9,819 bases of DNA, taken from Nitrospirae bacterium GWC2_56_14. Lineage in GTDB: Bacteria; Nitrospirota; UBA9217. The stretch is from contig MHDY01000016.1 of the NCBI GenBank assembly GCA_001803705.1, positions 1 through 9,819 of the forward strand. The letters are read 5' to 3'. Positions 7,247 to 9,819 of the stretch are shown here, one piece after another. A program made the position numbers and the translations under genes. Numbering within the stretch: position 1 is the first letter of the stretch; every line of letters begins with the position of its first letter. Under the pieces are notes generated by a model that was given only the letters and a program-made list of their open reading frames with translations, made no database searches and was not told the DNA's origin.

Positions 7247-8521
7247 ATGCGGGTACTGCTTATCTCAGCCAATACCGAAACGATCAACATGGTTCCTCTT
7301 CCCTTGGGCCTCAATTGCGTGGCGGTCGCCGTCCGCGATGCGGGGCACGAGGTGGAGATGATCGACCTGATGGGGAACGGCGACAATCGGGCGGTCATAG
7401 AAGGCGCCGTCAAGCGGCTCACTCCCCAGGTTATCGGCATATCGGTCCGCAACATCGACGACCAGAAAATGACCGACACCAAGTTCCTGCTGGACCCTGT
7501 CCGCGAAGCAGTCTCAATCTGCCGCGAACTTTCCTGCGCGCCCATCGTCCTCGGCGGGGCCGGCTACAGCATCTTTCCCGCCGAAGTCCTCGGCTACCTT
7601 AGGGCCGACATGGGGGTCCGCTGCGAGGGAGAAGCGGTCTTTCCGGCACTGCTGGCAGCCATGGAGCAGGGTCGGGATCTTGCGACGATACCAGGACTTT
7701 CCCTGGCCGGAGACGAAGGAGAACCGAGGCCCGCCGTCCCCTCTCCCCTGGACGCGCTCCCCCTCCCCGACCCGCACCTCTGGCACATCCCGGCCGGCTG
7801 TGAGGCAGACCTGTGGATACCATTCCAAACCCGACGCGGTTGTCCCATGAAGTGCAGCTACTGCTCCACTCCCTGCCTGGAAGGGACCGCCATCCGCACC
7901 CGACAGTTGGACGATGTGGTGGCCGGGCTTTCCGCCCATGTCGCTGCCGGTTTTTCTCGGTTCTACTTCGTGGACAACATCTTCAACGTCCCTCTCCCCT
8001 ACGCGAAGAAGCTATGTGCCGCCATCGACGGAGCCGGGTTGAGGGTGCAATGGCGGTGCATCCTGTACCCGGGGCAGATCGACGAAGAACTGGTCGCACT
8101 GATGGCGAAGGCAGGCTGCGTCGAAGTGAGCCTCGGCTTTGAAAGCGGCTCGCCGCCGGTCCTGCGCGAACTAAACAAGAAGTATTCCCCATCGGAGGTA
8201 ACAGCCGCGGCAGAGATGCTCGCCCGGCACGGAATCCGCCGGATGGGCTTTCTCCTGCTCGGCGGCCCGGGAGAGACGCCAGCGACGGTCATGGAAAGCC
8301 TTGCCTTCGCCGACACGCTCAGGCTCGACATGCTGAAGCTGACCACCGGCATCCGCATCTACCCCGGAACCGCCCTGGAACAGACGGCGGTAGCAGATGG
8401 GAGGATTCCCCCGGGATCGAACCTGCTTTTCCCCACCTTCTACCTGGCAAAGGGGCTCGAACCATGGCTTTCGGCGACACTCGCCGAATGGATGGCGGAG
8501 CGACCCTGGTGCGTCACGTAG
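7247..8521 (+). CDS. B12-binding-domain radical SAM protein
   Basis: The protein has 424 residues. Residues 1 to about 150 form a Rossmann-like cobalamin-binding domain (MRVLLISAN start, Gly-Leu-Asn-Cys-Val-Ala...Gly-His-Glu-Val strand-helix, Leu-Gly-Gly-Ala-Gly-Tyr at 102-107, Cys-Glu-Gly-Glu at 126-129). It lacks the Asp-x-His-x-x-Gly motif, as is common in class B radical SAM enzymes. The radical SAM core follows from about 185, with the 4Fe-4S ligands Cys199, Cys203 and Cys206 (Cys-Pro-Met-Lys-Cys-Ser-Tyr-Cys), Gly-Phe-Glu-Ser-Gly-Ser near 298 and Gly-Gly-Pro-Gly-Glu near 338. The chain ends in the family-typical Trp-Met-x-x-Arg-Pro-Trp, with no SPASM extension. Such enzymes methylate unactivated carbons or do ring or oxidative chemistry on cofactors, lipids, antibiotics or peptides; the substrate cannot be read from sequence. 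The start is set by GGAGG at 7237-7241, 5 bases upstream. The gene stands alone with its own promoter. Confidence 0.92.
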   Translation: MRVLLISANTETINMVPLPLGLNCVAVAVRDAGHEVEMIDLMGNGDNRAVIEGAVKRLTPQVIGISVRNIDDQKMTDTKFLLDPVREAVSICRELSCAPIVLGGAGYSIFPAEVLGYLRADMGVRCEGEAVFPALLAAMEQGRDLATIPGLSLAGDEGEPRPAVPSPLDALPLPDPHLWHIPAGCEADLWIPFQTRRGCPMKCSYCSTPCLEGTAIRTRQLDDVVAGLSAHVAAGFSRFYFVDNIFNVPLPYAKKLCAAIDGAGLRVQWRCILYPGQIDEELVALMAKAGCVEVSLGFESGSPPVLRELNKKYSPSEVTAAAEMLARHGIRRMGFLLLGGPGETPATVMESLAFADTLRLDMLKLTTGIRIYPGTALEQTAVADGRIPPGSNLLFPTFYLAKGLEPWLSATLAEWMAERPWCVT

Positions 8522-8564
8522 CTGTTTTCACATTCTACGCCAACCCCAGGTCGTTCAGAAATTG

Positions 8565-8812
8565 TCAGAACGTCACCCGCAGCAAGCCCCGCGTAGCAGC
8601 GCTACACCGCACACCCAGCGTCGTCAGATTTGTGTCCTGAGCAGGCGGCGAGAAGTCGGCACCGTAGGCTACGTTGAGGATGCCGGCGACGCTGCCAACG
8701 AACTCAGGGCGCAAATATGGCGCCGCGTATGCAAGGACGGCAGCGAGATGGCTGTTTTTCAACAACCTGCTATGGCAGCACGGATGCCAAACATTTATTA
8801 CATGATAGAATC
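8565..8812 (-). pseudogene. Possible decayed ORF or intergenic repeat, minus strand
   Basis: The minus strand is open from just after a stop at 8811-8813 to TGA at 8565-8567. The more protein-like part (from a TTG at 8765) reads as 66 residues containing Tyr-Leu-Arg-Pro-Glu-Phe-Val-Gly, Leu-Asn-Val-Ala-Tyr-Gly-Ala-Asp-Phe, a polar turn and Leu-Thr-Thr-Leu-Gly-Val-Arg, ending Leu-Leu-Arg-Val-Thr-Phe. The strand-turn-strand pattern and terminal Phe resemble the last hairpin of an outer-membrane beta-barrel, but there is no ATG, ribosome binding site or N-terminal barrel. It may be a gene remnant, a multicopy intergenic element, or chance. Confidence 0.25.
8803..8811 (+). promoter_or_regulatory. 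Extended -10 promoter candidate for the peptidase gene
   Basis: TGATAGAAT (8803-8811) is a TGn-extended -10 with TAGAAT matching five of six consensus bases, in an AT-rich patch. No good -35 is visible 16-18 bases upstream, which extended -10 promoters tolerate. Transcription would start about 60 bases before the ATG at 8878. Confidence 0.4.
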
Positions 8813-8836
8813 ATCCAGAGGTATTTTATTTTATAG

Positions 8837-8860
8837 CGGCATCATCCGCCCCTGATGCCG
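8837..8860 (+). promoter_or_regulatory. Leader hairpin upstream of the peptidase start
   Basis: CGGCATCA (8837-8844) and TGATGCCG (8853-8860) are exact reverse complements around an 8-base loop. The hairpin ends 9 bases before the weak AGG Shine-Dalgarno at 8870-8872. It could protect or modulate the mRNA leader; the T-run at 8873-8877 lies after the ribosome binding site, so a terminator role is less likely. Confidence 0.35.
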
Positions 8861-8877
8861 GGATTGGTCAGGTTTTT

Positions 8878-9819
8878 ATGCGATGGTCAGCGGTTTTTTC
8901 CCTCATACTCATCATCCTTGCTGCAGTTGGCGGGTATCTCTACTTCTTCGGAACGAAGGCGCCGGCCATTTCCCTTGTCCCCGACCAGGGAATCATCGCG
9001 GCGACCAAGAAACTGGCCCTGAAAGTTGATTCCCCAGGAGCGAATCTTCAGTCTCTCACCGTCACCGCCCGGCAGGGGGAAAAGACGGCGGCACTAGTCA
9101 ATCGCACATTTCCCACCGCCACTCATACTGCCGCCGAAACCGTCACCCTCTCCGCCGCAAAAATGCAGGATGGCCCCCTCACCGTCGAGGTAATCGCGCG
9201 CGCCACCGCAGAACGATACGGCATGGGAAAAACCAGCCGCAAGCAGTATTCATTTACACTGGAAAACAAACCGCCAGCCGTTGCCGTCCTCACCACCGCT
9301 CATAATATCCGCCGGGGCGGTTCAGCCCTCGTCGTCTATACGGTGTCGAAGGAGGTCGAGAAAACAGGCGTCATTTTCGCTGACCGGTTTTTCCCCGGGT
9401 ACCTCCAGGGGAGCAACGTGTACGCCTGCCTCTTCCCGTTCCCCTATGACATTGAGGAAGAAAAGTACATCCCGAAGGTACTGGCCGTCGACCGGGCGGG
9501 GAACGAACGGCTGGTGACCATCAACTACCACCTCCTGCCGAAAGCATATCCTAATGATCGCATAGCTATTTCGGATGCCCTTCTCGACAAGGTGGCAGGT
9601 GAATTCCGGAACCGGTTTCCCGAAGGCACACCCCTTGAGGTGTTCCTCAGGGCAAATCGGGAACTGCGTGCAGAGGACTCGAAGACAATGATGGAGGTTG
9701 GCAGCAAGACATCTCCGACGCCGTTGTGGAAGGGAAGCTTTCTCCGCATGCCGAATACCGCAACCGTCGGCTCTTTCGCCCAGACCAGGACCTATGTGTA
9801 CAAAGGGGAAGAAGTTGAC
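8878..9819 (+). CDS. Membrane-anchored M23-type peptidase, 3'-partial
   Basis: The frame runs from ATG 8878 to the right edge without a stop, giving 314 residues. It is the first possible start after an in-frame stop at 8806, with a weak AGG 5 bases upstream. The N-terminus (MRWSAVFSLILIILAAVGGY, residues 1-20, continuing hydrophobic to 24) is a signal anchor or uncleaved signal peptide. It is followed by a roughly 270-residue extracytoplasmic region of beta-rich character, including an Ig-like segment with Asp-Arg-Ala-Gly-Asn. The last visible residues (Gly-Ser-Phe-Ala-Gln-Thr-Arg-Thr-Tyr-Val-Tyr-Lys-Gly-Glu-Glu-Val-Asp) match the lead-in of M23 (LytM/NlpD-type) domains, where the zinc-binding His-x3-Asp normally follows within a few residues, so the catalytic centre should lie just beyond the edge. 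The likely role is cleavage of peptidoglycan cross-links in the periplasm. The zinc ligands are not visible, so activity is inferred. Confidence 0.82.
   Translation, partial: MRWSAVFSLILIILAAVGGYLYFFGTKAPAISLVPDQGIIAATKKLALKVDSPGANLQSLTVTARQGEKTAALVNRTFPTATHTAAETVTLSAAKMQDGPLTVEVIARATAERYGMGKTSRKQYSFTLENKPPAVAVLTTAHNIRRGGSALVVYTVSKEVEKTGVIFADRFFPGYLQGSNVYACLFPFPYDIEEEKYIPKVLAVDRAGNERLVTINYHLLPKAYPNDRIAISDALLDKVAGEFRNRFPEGTPLEVFLRANRELRAEDSKTMMEVGSKTSPTPLWKGSFLRMPNTATVGSFAQTRTYVYKGEEVD

Larger units (their letters stand above)
8522..8877. other. Non-coding gap between the radical SAM and peptidase genes
   Basis: This 356-base gap has no convincing intact gene. Its left two-thirds are GC-rich and carry a minus-strand open frame that looks like a relic. 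Small inverted repeats occur at CGTTC/GAACG (8552-8556/8568-8572) and GTAGC/GCTAC around 8591-8603. From about 8785 to 8836 the base composition turns AT-rich, as expected for a promoter region. No clear Rho-independent terminator follows the radical SAM stop. Confidence 0.6.

Noticed and set aside
8521..8763. Insertion sequence bounded by GCTGTTTT-type repeats
   Set aside because: The repeats are short, imperfect and in direct orientation, and no transposase is encoded between them.
8397..8855. Plus-strand open frame of 152 codons overlapping the end of the radical SAM gene
   Set aside because: Its first third is an out-of-frame shadow of the radical SAM gene, the rest crosses the non-coding gap with low-complexity composition, and no ribosome binding site is seen.

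Overview
The window looks like chromosomal DNA of a GC-rich Gram-negative bacterium, most likely a Geobacter-type member of the Desulfuromonadia. This is inferred from protein style (a giant secreted Fn3/Ig-repeat protein, a stand-alone B12-binding radical SAM protein, an M23 peptidase with a long extracytoplasmic N-terminal region). No rRNA or housekeeping marker is present to fix the taxonomy. All convincing genes are on the + strand. I see no tRNA, rRNA, CRISPR array or intact insertion sequence.

Layout: (1) From the left edge to 6250 runs one very large gene, open at its 5' end, coding for a repeat-built extracellular protein. It has a carbohydrate-binding-like beta-sandwich tail, eleven Fn3 repeats (ten with a conserved Cys-x4-Cys), five cadherin/Ig-like repeats, one more Fn3-like domain, a six-Cys cluster and a roughly 400-residue C-terminal domain. 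(2) Thirty-nine bases after its stop lies a 20-codon ORF with a strong ribosome binding site, encoding a small basic peptide ending in His-Pro-Cys. It is followed by a perfect 12-bp hairpin that overlaps a second, mutually exclusive hairpin. (3) 6489-7169 encodes a TVP38/TMEM64-family (VTT domain) membrane protein. (4) A textbook sigma-70-type promoter drives 7247-8521, a cobalamin-binding radical SAM protein of unknown substrate. (5) 8522-8877 is a non-coding gap with a possible decayed minus-strand ORF, an AT-rich promoter-like stretch and a leader hairpin. (6) From 8878 to the right edge is the N-terminal part of a membrane-anchored M23-type peptidase whose catalytic domain lies outside the window.

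Functionally, three of the proteins (giant surface protein, TVP38-like membrane protein, M23 peptidase) belong to the cell envelope, but the promoters and spacings suggest several transcription units rather than one operon. The most novel element is the unannotated 20-residue peptide with its attenuator-like hairpins. It could be a RiPP-type precursor, a small secreted or accessory peptide, or a regulatory leader peptide for the downstream membrane-protein gene.
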